DNA from: JBNAVJ01 sp049700455
GTDB lineage: Bacteria; Bacteroidota; Ignavibacteria; Tepidaquicellales; Tepidaquicellaceae
Assembly (NCBI GenBank): GCA_049700455.1
Contig: JBNAVJ010000003.1
Span: 62,001 to 126,000 of the forward strand
Direction of reading: 5' to 3'
DNA: 64,000 nucleotides
Shown here: positions 46,445 through 54,028 of the stretch, one piece after another
Position numbering within the stretch: the first letter of the stretch is position 1
Layout: each line of letters starts with the position of its first letter
Notes under the pieces: model-generated
Databases searched by the model: none
The model's input: only the letters and a program-made list of their open reading frames with translations
What the model was told of the DNA's origin: nothing
Program-made: the position numbers and the translations under genes

Positions 46445-46885
46445 TTGAAACTAAGTATATTATACGACAAAAAGGATTTTACAAATTTCATTTACACAAA
46501 GAATTTCCAGAAGAAAATCACCAAACTGATAAATAGCGTCAGCAGAAAAGAAAAGAAGCATTTTGTCCCCACAACAATTCGGTTTTGCGATTTATCTACA
46601 ATTGTTGATTACAACAAGCAATTTTTAAATCATAACTATGTAACTGATATTATTACATTTGACTATACATCTATAGGAATAAATCAGGTTGATATACTTA
46701 TCTGTCCGGAAGTAGTTGAAGGTAATTCCAAAAGATATAGAACCAATTTTGAATCAGAAATGTTAAGAGTTATTGTGCACGGTTTTTTGCATCTATGTGG
46801 CTATGATGATAAAAAAAACTCTGACAAAAAAATTATGCGTGAACGTGAAAATTCCTATTTAAAACTTCTAGATATCAATGAATAG
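46445..46885 (+). CDS. ybeY: Endoribonuclease YbeY (rRNA maturation factor)
   Basis: A 146-residue protein of the YbeY family, needed for 16S rRNA 3'-end processing and ribosome quality control. FLNHNYVTDIITFDY and VDILICPEVVEGN are typical. The metal motif reads VIVHGFLHLCGYDDKK: the first two histidines are present, but the third ligand of the usual HGxLHLxGYDH motif is Asp, a change seen in Bacteroidota. The TTG at 46445 is taken as start; the ATG at 46438 is in a different frame. It overlaps the next gene by 8 bases. Confidence 0.9.
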   Translation: MKLSILYDKKDFTNFIYTKNFQKKITKLINSVSRKEKKHFVPTTIRFCDLSTIVDYNKQFLNHNYVTDIITFDYTSIGINQVDILICPEVVEGNSKRYRTNFESEMLRVIVHGFLHLCGYDDKKNSDKKIMRERENSYLKLLDINE

Positions 46886-47330
46886 TAAAATTATCGAACT
46901 TGTAGTTTTCCTGATAAATCAAATTCGTTCAAATAAAGAACTTAGCGAGATAGATGTTGCTCTACTTCGGGAAGAGGGGTATACTATCAATGAAATCAAT
47001 TCTGCAATAGCGTGGGTTTTCTCAAAATTGGATACAGGAGAATTGCTCTTTCGCGATGAACTATCATTGTCAAACTCAAAGAGGTTTTTTGACTGCGATG
47101 AAAAAAGATTACTCTCGGTTGAGTCTCAAGGGTATTTGCTGATGCTGCTTGAGTCAGGTATTATTACAGAGTTAGAGCTTGATATAATAATTGAGAGAAT
47201 AAGATTTTCCGGTATGGAAAACCTTACTCTTGATAACACAAAAATTTTTGTATTACCCATAATTTTTAATAGAATAAATTCTGATATACTGGAATATCTT
47301 GCATTGGATAACAATAAAACCATTCATTAA
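46878..47330 (+). CDS. Smg/DUF494-family protein
   Basis: A 150-residue helical protein. MNSKIIELVVFLINQIRSNKELSEIDVALLREEGYTINEINSAIAWVF and the later SQGYLLMLLESGIITELELDIIIERI match the Smg (DUF494) family, whose role is unknown. Location just before topA fits known neighbourhoods of smg-like genes near topoisomerase or DprA genes. It overlaps ybeY by 8 bases and ends 5 bases before topA. Confidence 0.75.
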   Translation: MNSKIIELVVFLINQIRSNKELSEIDVALLREEGYTINEINSAIAWVFSKLDTGELLFRDELSLSNSKRFFDCDEKRLLSVESQGYLLMLLESGIITELELDIIIERIRFSGMENLTLDNTKIFVLPIIFNRINSDILEYLALDNNKTIH

Positions 47331-47335
47331 TCTGT

Positions 47336-49663
47336 ATGAGTAAAAATTTGATTATAGTTGAGTCTCCTTCAAAAGCTAAGACAATTCAAAAGTATCTGGG
47401 AAACGAATATTCTGTTGAGGCAACCATTGGACATATTAAGAACCTCCCAAAAAATAAAATAAATATTGATATAGATAATGGCTATAAACCATACTACGAA
47501 ATAATACCCGGTAAAGAAGCAGTTATTAAAAAAATTAAACAGGCAGCCTCAAAAGCAAAACAAATATTTATAGCGACTGACCCGGATAGAGAAGGTGAAG
47601 CAATTGCAAATGATATAGCAGAAGAAATTAAGCCTGTTAATAAGTTAATCAAGCGCGTATTATTTACGGAAATAACAAAATCTGGTGTAGAAGCAGCTAT
47701 GAGAGAGCCTAAAAATATAGATGAAAATCTTGTTACTTCGCAGGTAGCAAGACGAGTAATGGATAGGATACTTGGTTATATGCTAAGTCCTTTTTTATGG
47801 AAGAGCTTCTATTATGGATTATCAGCCGGGCGGGTGCAATCTGTTGCACTGAAATTAATCTGTGAACGAGAAGAAGAAATAAAAAATTTTGTTCCTACTG
47901 AATACTGGTCGGTCTGGGGAATTTTCTCGAAACTCTCTGGAAATACAAAACCGTTTAATGCCAAACTTTACCGAATCAACGACGAGGTTATAAAGTATAA
48001 CGGAGAAGAACCTCGTATCAAAACTATTGAAGAAGCTCATAAGATTCTTGAAGAATTACGTAACAACAAGTTTAAGGTAATTGATATTCAGGTCAAAGAT
48101 GTTAAACGTAATCCTCCGACTCCTTTTACAACAAGTGTACTGCAACAGGTTGCCTCTACAAAACTTGGGTTTGCGCCAAAGAAAACTATGTCCCTTGCTC
48201 AAAAGTTATACGAAGGTATTGAAATTCGTAAAGGAGAAGGTAATGTTGGACTTATTACTTATATGAGAACGGACTCAACCCGAATTAGTCCTGTTGCTGC
48301 TGAAGCAGCTCGAGAATACATAGCAAGAGAATACGGAGATGAATTTTTACCAACGCATCGCAGAATTGCCAAGCAGTCAAAAAATGCACAGGATGCTCAC
48401 GAAGCTATTAGACCTGCAGATGTTAATATTACTCCAGAGCAATTGAAAGGTATAGATAAAAATCTTATCAAACTTTATACTTTAATATGGCAGCGATTTA
48501 TTGCATCTCAGATGAACCCTGCTATTTATGAACAGAAAACAATTTTTATTAAGGCTCTCAATCCAAAAGGTACTATAAGAGAATATATCTTTAAAGGAAC
48601 GGGTAGTGTTGTAAAATATGCAGGTTATCTTAAAGTTTATGAAGAAGAACCTGATGAAAACAATAAAGAAGACGAAGAAGAATATGCAATTATTCCCCCA
48701 GATCTGCAAATAGAGGATATGCTTAATGCCCTTAATCTTAATAAGCAACAACATTTTACCTCGCCACCGCCGCGGTATACAGAGAGCAGTCTAATAAAAC
48801 AGCTGGACAGTCTTGGAATTGGAAGACCAAGTACTTTTGCACAGATTGTATCGACTGTAATTGATAGAAAATATGTTGACTTGAAAGAAAGAAGGCTCTA
48901 TGCAACAGAATTAGGAATGATTGTTAATAGAATCCTTAATAAATATTTCCCCGATATTATAAACACTAAGTTTACAGCAGAGATGGAAGAAGAACTTGAT
49001 ACTATAGCTAATGGAACGGTAACTTATAAGAAGGTACTTGATGACTTTTATATACCTTTTAAGAAAGATCTTGAAAAAGCAGAATCGGAGACTTCAGCAA
49101 TAAAAAATTCTTTGATTGAAAGAACTGACATAAAATGTCCGGAATGTGGTAATCAAACAGGAGCAGTAATGTTGAAGAAATGGGGTAGAAATGGTCAATT
49201 TTATACCTGTGAAAGATATCCAAAGTGTAAAGCTACTATGTCAGTTATTAGCGAAGAACATCCGCAGGAAGAAACATCAAATAATAACGGAGAAATACCT
49301 AAATGTGAATTATGTGGAGCTGATATGGTGTTGCGTATAGGTAGATATGGAAAGTTTTACGGATGTAGTAATTATCCTAAGTGTAAAGGGGTCAAGCCAT
49401 TTACTTTAGGAATAACCTGTCCCAAATGTGGAGAGGGGGAAATTGTTCAGAGAAAAGCAGGAAAATCAAAGAGGAAATTTTATGGTTGTTCGAGATATCC
49501 GGCTTGTGATTTCCTTGAAAACTCGTTGCCGGTTCTTGAGACTTGTAAGAAGTGTGGAAACAATTATCTTTTACTAAAAGAAAACAAAGAAGAAAACAAG
49601 TTTCTTGTCTGTCCAAAATGTGAAGCGAAATATCCTTATCCTGTGGAAAGTGAAAAAGCATAA
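47336..49663 (+). CDS. topA: DNA topoisomerase I
   Basis: A 775-residue type IA topoisomerase that relaxes negative supercoils. The Toprim domain has LIIVESPSKAKTIQKYLG and ATDPDREGEAIA, and the active tyrosine is Tyr309 in GLITYMRTDSTRIS. RYTESSLIKQLDSLGIGRPST is also diagnostic. The C-terminus carries four zinc ribbons (CPECG, CELCG, CPKCG and CKKCG units). It overlaps the recombinase gene. Confidence 0.97.
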   Translation: MSKNLIIVESPSKAKTIQKYLGNEYSVEATIGHIKNLPKNKINIDIDNGYKPYYEIIPGKEAVIKKIKQAASKAKQIFIATDPDREGEAIANDIAEEIKPVNKLIKRVLFTEITKSGVEAAMREPKNIDENLVTSQVARRVMDRILGYMLSPFLWKSFYYGLSAGRVQSVALKLICEREEEIKNFVPTEYWSVWGIFSKLSGNTKPFNAKLYRINDEVIKYNGEEPRIKTIEEAHKILEELRNNKFKVIDIQVKDVKRNPPTPFTTSVLQQVASTKLGFAPKKTMSLAQKLYEGIEIRKGEGNVGLITYMRTDSTRISPVAAEAAREYIAREYGDEFLPTHRRIAKQSKNAQDAHEAIRPADVNITPEQLKGIDKNLIKLYTLIWQRFIASQMNPAIYEQKTIFIKALNPKGTIREYIFKGTGSVVKYAGYLKVYEEEPDENNKEDEEEYAIIPPDLQIEDMLNALNLNKQQHFTSPPPRYTESSLIKQLDSLGIGRPSTFAQIVSTVIDRKYVDLKERRLYATELGMIVNRILNKYFPDIINTKFTAEMEEELDTIANGTVTYKKVLDDFYIPFKKDLEKAESETSAIKNSLIERTDIKCPECGNQTGAVMLKKWGRNGQFYTCERYPKCKATMSVISEEHPQEETSNNNGEIPKCELCGADMVLRIGRYGKFYGCSNYPKCKGVKPFTLGITCPKCGEGEIVQRKAGKSKRKFYGCSRYPACDFLENSLPVLETCKKCGNNYLLLKENKEENKFLVCPKCEAKYPYPVESEKA

Positions 49664-50612
49664 GCCATTTACATATTATATTGAAAGATTCCTTGAATAC
49701 TTACAGTTTCAAAAAAACTGCTCAAGAAACACTATTATATCATATAAAGAAGATCTGGAAAGATTTTATCATTTTCTTTGTGATACCTTCTCTGAAAATA
49801 TTGTCGATGATGGAGTTTCTAAAACATTATATTTAGACCCAAATCTAATAACTCTTGATTTTATCAGGAGTTTTATTTCAGAACTATTTGATGAATTAAA
49901 AATTGATTATAGAAAAACTAAAAAATATACTCCTTCTTCAATTTCAAGAAAGCTTTCAGCATTAAAATCATTTTTCAGGTTCTTGATGAAAGAAGGGGTT
50001 ATCAAAACAAATCCAGCATTACCAATACAATCTCCAAAGTTACCTAAAAGATTACCTTCTTATCTCACTAAAAGTGAAATTTCAACTCTACTTGATAATC
50101 CTTTAAAATATGATATTAATATTCTTGATAGAGCAATAGTGGAATTATTTTATGCTACGGGAGTCAGACTTTCGGAACTTATAAACATCAAACTTTCTGA
50201 TATTGATTTTAATTCATCGACTATCAAGGTTCACGGTAAGGGTTCTAAAGATAGAATTGTTACTTTCGGGCGAATGGCAAAGTCGGCTATTCAAGATTAT
50301 CTCGAGATTAGAAAAATTGTTGATGTAAATAAGTCTGAATATCTTTTCCTCAGTAAAAAGGGTAATAAATTATATCCACTTTATATTTATAGGCTTGTAA
50401 AACGTCTCTTTGCAGCCGTAAGCGATAGGAATAGCATTTCACCGCATACTTTGAGACATACGTTTGCTTCACATCTTCTTGAAAACGGAGCAGATATTAG
50501 AATCATTAAAGAGTTACTTGGACACGAGAATCTTTCAACAACACAAATTTATACGCATATTACACCAGAATTGTTGAAAAAAATTTATAATCAGGCACAT
50601 CCAAAAGCATAA
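49650..50612 (+). CDS. XerC/XerD-type tyrosine recombinase
   Basis: A site-specific recombinase of about 320 residues, likely resolving chromosome dimers. The N-terminal core-binding part reads YIERFLEYLQFQKNCSRNTIISYKEDLERF. The catalytic set is visible: Arg in YATGVRLSEL, Lys in VHGKGSKDRIV, HTLRHTFASHLL, the LLGHENLSTTQIYTH segment and Tyr301. The GTG at 49650 is chosen because it gives the normal length; a TTG at 49605 would overlap topA by 59 bases. Whether it is XerC or XerD cannot be decided. The dif site is not seen. Confidence 0.9.
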   Translation: MKKHKPFTYYIERFLEYLQFQKNCSRNTIISYKEDLERFYHFLCDTFSENIVDDGVSKTLYLDPNLITLDFIRSFISELFDELKIDYRKTKKYTPSSISRKLSALKSFFRFLMKEGVIKTNPALPIQSPKLPKRLPSYLTKSEISTLLDNPLKYDINILDRAIVELFYATGVRLSELINIKLSDIDFNSSTIKVHGKGSKDRIVTFGRMAKSAIQDYLEIRKIVDVNKSEYLFLSKKGNKLYPLYIYRLVKRLFAAVSDRNSISPHTLRHTFASHLLENGADIRIIKELLGHENLSTTQIYTHITPELLKKIYNQAHPKA

Positions 50613-50624
50613 CAAAATTAAGCT

Positions 50625-50936
50625 ATGAAAATTTTACTAAAAGATATTTGCCATGCACGAAGCGGAGATAAGGGTGATACTGCAAACATTGGACTTATTG
50701 CGTATGATGAAAAAGGTTATGAAATAATAAGTAAATATCTTACCGCTGAGAAGGTTAAAGAGTATTTTAAAGGAGTTTGTCTTGGAGAAGTTGAGCGGTA
50801 TGAAATGCCAAACATCAGAGCCCTGAACTTTTTACTACACAATACGCTTGGTGGTGGTGGAACTGTATCATTAAAACTTGATGCGCAGGGAAAAACACTT
50901 GCTTCAGCACTTTTATTAATGGAAATCGAAATATAG
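50625..50936 (+). CDS. Small AtuA-like C-terminal-domain protein
   Basis: A 103-residue protein. ICHARSGDKGDTANIGLIAYDEKGY, RYEMPNIRALNFLLHNTLGGGGT and LKLDAQGKTLASALLLMEI match the ferredoxin-fold C-terminal domain of AtuA (acyclic terpene utilisation) proteins. It is present here alone, without the large N-terminal AtuA domain. Such stand-alone partners exist in other bacteria. Biochemical role is unknown. It ends just before prfB. Confidence 0.8.
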   Translation: MKILLKDICHARSGDKGDTANIGLIAYDEKGYEIISKYLTAEKVKEYFKGVCLGEVERYEMPNIRALNFLLHNTLGGGGTVSLKLDAQGKTLASALLLMEIEI

Positions 50937-50941
50937 AAGGT

Positions 50942-52034
50942 ATGTACGAAATAGAGAAAAACCATTTAGTAGAATTAGAGGAGAAGCTGAATATCCTCAG
51001 GAGGTTTCTTTGAAATTGATTCAAAGGAAAAAAACATTTCTGAGCTTGAAACGCTTACAACAAAGCCTGAGTTCTGGAATGATAACAAAGAAGCTCAGGA
51101 AATCTTACAAAAAATTTCTCTCCTGAAAAAGTGGGTCGAAGAATATAAGACTCTTGAAACAAAGCTTGAAGAGTTGAAAACTCTGCTTGAACTTGCAGAG
51201 AATGAAAATGATGACTCGCTTGAATCGGAAATTCAATCGGAAATAGCTACCCTCAGTAAAGATATAGCTAACCTTGAGTTTCGTAATATGCTCTCTGATA
51301 AAGATGATAAATGTGATGCTCTGTTGACTATAAATTCCGGTGCAGGTGGTACTGAAGCTCAGGACTGGGCTGAAATGCTTTTAAGGATGTATTCACGATA
51401 TGCTGAAAGGAAAGGGTTCAGAACAGTTCTCGTAGATAGATTGGATGGTGATGGTGCTGGAATAAAAAGCGCCACACTTGAAATTAAAGGGGAATATGCT
51501 TATGGCTATCTGAAGGCTGAAAATGGAGTGCATAGACTTGTTAGAATTTCACCTTTTGATGCGAACAAACGACGTCATACCTCTTTTGCTGCAGTTTTTG
51601 TAACTCCTATAATTGAAGACTCTATAGAAATTGAAATTAGCCCTTCGGATTTAAAAATAGATACTTTTCGTGCCGGCGGAGCAGGGGGACAAAATGTAAA
51701 CAAAGTAGAAACTGCTGTACGCATAACTCATATACCCACAGGTATAGTGGTGCAATGTCAAAACGAACGCTCACAGATGCAAAACCGTATGACTGCAATG
51801 AAAATGTTAAAGTCAAAATTATATATTCTTGAAAAACAGAAAGAAGAAGAAAAACTTGCTGCTATTGAAAAATCCAAGAAGAAAATTGAGTGGGGGAGTC
51901 AAATTCGCTCTTATATCTTCCATCCTTACAATCTGGTAAAGGATCATCGGACTGGATTTGAAACATCTGATACTCAATCAGTGATGGATGGAGAGATTGA
52001 TGAATTTATAAAAAGTTATTTATTGCTAAAATAA
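50942..52034 (+). CDS. prfB: Peptide chain release factor 2, with programmed +1 frameshift
   Basis: RF2 releases peptides at UGA and UAA codons. The first 23 codons (50942-51010) end at an in-frame TGA (51011-51013) preceded by AGGAGG TTT CTT. This is the classic RF2 autoregulatory site: a Shine-Dalgarno-like AGGAGG shortly before CTT TGA. After a +1 shift (skipping T51011) the frame continues from GAA 51012 to the stop at 52034, giving 363 residues. It has RISPFDANKRRHTS (the SPF codon-recognition motif) and FRAGGAGGQNVNK (the catalytic GGQ). A start at 51174 would leave out the N-terminal domain. Confidence 0.96.
51001..51013 (+). promoter_or_regulatory. RF2 programmed +1 frameshift site
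   Basis: AGGAGG (about 50999-51004), TTT and the slippery CTT TGA (51008-51013). Low RF2 slows termination at the TGA and lets the ribosome shift to the +1 frame, so RF2 controls its own synthesis. The arrangement matches the E. coli site AGG GGG TAT CTT TGA closely. Confidence 0.93.
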
Positions 52035-52039
52035 TTCTA

Positions 52040-53257
52040 ATGAACTATAAATTCTATATCGCAAAGAGGTTTTTGTTTTCTAAAAAAGAATCCCGATTTA
52101 TTTCTTTTATAACGTATTTTTCTATACTTGGAGTAACGCTTGGAGTAGCAGCATTAATTATTGCGGTTTCAATTCTCAATGGTTTCGAAAAAGAGATAAA
52201 AGAAAAAGTTGCAGGGCTTGTTTCTCATATTCAAATAAGTTCTTTTTTCCCGGAAGGAGTTGAGAACCCTGATGAAATAATTTCCCTTTTAAAAGACAAA
52301 ATCCCGGATATTACTGCAATCTCCCCTTATATACAAAAAGAAGCCGTAATTCGTTATAAGGATAAAGTTGAAGGAATTATATTAAAGGGAATAAATCCCG
52401 TATCTGATGTTAGCACCTCAAGAAACAAAATAATACGTGGTAATTCTGATCTCCTTGCTAAGGATACAATATTTTCACGTTTGATTATAGGTGATAAATT
52501 AGCAAAAAAACTCGGAGTAGATATTGGAAATAAAGTAGTAATTTTTGGATTGGCAGGAATACCATCGCCTTTTAATCAACCAAAACTTAAGCAGTTTATT
52601 GTTGCTGGAATCTATGAAACGGGATTAAGAGATTACGATGATGTTTTAATTTATACAGATTTAAAAACTGCACAAAGGCTATTCAATTTTTATAATAATG
52701 TTTCAGGTATTGAGATGAAAATAGCAGATATAGATAAAGCGGAAGAAGTTGTAACAAAAATTAAACGTTATGTTGATTATCCTAATTATCCGCGTTCTTT
52801 ATATAAGGTGTATCGAGGGCTTTTCAGTTGGGTTGAACTCCAAAAAGCACCAACACCTGTTATTCTTGCTCTTATTATAGTGGTAGCAGTCTTTAATATT
52901 GTAGGGACTCTGCTGATGTTGATTCTGGAAAAGACACAATCAATAGGTATCCTCAAGAGTTTAGGAGTAAGTTCAGCTAACATTAGATTTATTTTCCTCC
53001 TTGATGGTATGATAATAGGATTTATTGGGACTTTTCTTGGAATAGTGCTTGGCGTTGGGCTTTCTCTTCTTGAGTTGAAATTCAGGTTCTTCAAACTACC
53101 TGATATTTATTATATGAAAAACGTTCCCATTCTGCTTGAGGTTGATAAAATAGTGCTTATATCAGCAATTACTCTTGTTCTTGTGTTTATTGCAACACTC
53201 ATTCCATCTCACATTGCATCTAAATTTGAGCCGATTAAGTCATTAAGGTTTATGTAA
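52040..53257 (+). CDS. LolC/LolE-family ABC transporter permease
   Basis: A 405-residue inner-membrane permease of the FtsX/MacB type. The N-terminal helix and motif FISFITYFSILGVTLGVAALIIAVSILNGFEKEIKEKV are the LolC/E signature. A periplasmic domain (about 50-260) follows, then three helices with ILKSLGVSSANIRFIFLLDGMIIGFIGT. LolCDE extracts outer-membrane lipoproteins from the inner membrane. The ATPase partner LolD is not in the window. Spacing to prfB and menG is under 6 bases. Confidence 0.9.
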   Translation: MNYKFYIAKRFLFSKKESRFISFITYFSILGVTLGVAALIIAVSILNGFEKEIKEKVAGLVSHIQISSFFPEGVENPDEIISLLKDKIPDITAISPYIQKEAVIRYKDKVEGIILKGINPVSDVSTSRNKIIRGNSDLLAKDTIFSRLIIGDKLAKKLGVDIGNKVVIFGLAGIPSPFNQPKLKQFIVAGIYETGLRDYDDVLIYTDLKTAQRLFNFYNNVSGIEMKIADIDKAEEVVTKIKRYVDYPNYPRSLYKVYRGLFSWVELQKAPTPVILALIIVVAVFNIVGTLLMLILEKTQSIGILKSLGVSSANIRFIFLLDGMIIGFIGTFLGIVLGVGLSLLELKFRFFKLPDIYYMKNVPILLEVDKIVLISAITLVLVFIATLIPSHIASKFEPIKSLRFM

Positions 53258-53258
53258 T

Positions 53259-53951
53259 ATGTTACGTAAGGACTCACATACGATTGCGCAGATGTTTGAC
53301 GAAATTGCTCCGAGGTATGATTTCTTAAATCATTTTTTTACTGTAGGGCAGGACATAAGGTGGAGAAATAAAATCATTAATTATCTTAAAGCCCAAAAAG
53401 TTCCTGTAAACACATTGCTTGATATCGCAGCGGGAACCGGAGATTCAACTCGTAGTTTGCTTAAACTAAATCCTCAGGAATTGTTTGCTCTTGATATATC
53501 ACCTAAAATGCTTGATGTCTTGAAAAAGAAAATTAATAGTCCTGTAATATCCATTCTAAATGGAAGAGCAGAAGCCATACCACTTCCAGATATAAAAATC
53601 GACATTGCCCTTATTGCTTTTGGAATAAGAAACTTTGAGGATATAGATAAAGCTTTGCGGGAGATACATCGTGTTCTCAAAGATGGAGGAATACTTGTCA
53701 TTCTCGAGATGTTTTCTACTGATGGAAAACAGAATCCACTATTTAAGTTTTATTTTAGCAAGTTGATTCCTTTTCTGGGAAATAAGATTTCCAGAAGCAA
53801 TTATGCTTATTCATACCTATTCAATTCCGTTGATACCTTTTTTACTCCATCGGGACTCTCAGCGAAAATTGAAAGTAGCGGATTCAAACTGATACATCAG
53901 GTCAACAATTTTCTTCACATAGTCCATACCTTATATTTTAGAAAAGTATAA
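53259..53951 (+). CDS. menG: Demethylmenaquinone methyltransferase (MenG/UbiE)
   Basis: A 230-residue SAM-dependent methyltransferase that carries out the last step of menaquinone synthesis. The start IAQMFDEIAPRYDFLNHFFTVGQDIRWRN, the SAM-binding LDIAAGTGDSTRSLLKL, GRAEAIPLPD and FGIRNFEDIDKALREIHRVLKDGG are family signatures. The start codon lies one base after the permease stop. Menaquinone rather than ubiquinone is inferred from the likely lineage. Confidence 0.95.
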   Translation: MLRKDSHTIAQMFDEIAPRYDFLNHFFTVGQDIRWRNKIINYLKAQKVPVNTLLDIAAGTGDSTRSLLKLNPQELFALDISPKMLDVLKKKINSPVISILNGRAEAIPLPDIKIDIALIAFGIRNFEDIDKALREIHRVLKDGGILVILEMFSTDGKQNPLFKFYFSKLIPFLGNKISRSNYAYSYLFNSVDTFFTPSGLSAKIESSGFKLIHQVNNFLHIVHTLYFRKV

Positions 53952-54006
53952 CTTCCCTTTAACATAGGAGATTTATTCTTACATTTTTTAAGTTAAATAG
54001 CACCTG

Positions 54007-54014
54007 TAATTTTG
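54007..54014 (+). promoter_or_regulatory. Possible -7 box of the acyl-CoA synthetase gene
   Basis: TAATTTTG matches TAnnTTTG and ends 14 bases before the ATG at 54029. No good TTTG or TTG box stands 19-21 bases upstream, so support is partial. Confidence 0.35.
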
Positions 54015-54028
54015 TAAAAACTACCCAG

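Noticed and set aside
49605..50612. Recombinase as evidence of an integron or mobile element
   Set aside because: The gene lacks att-like repeats or mobile neighbours and sits among housekeeping genes; it fits XerC/D.
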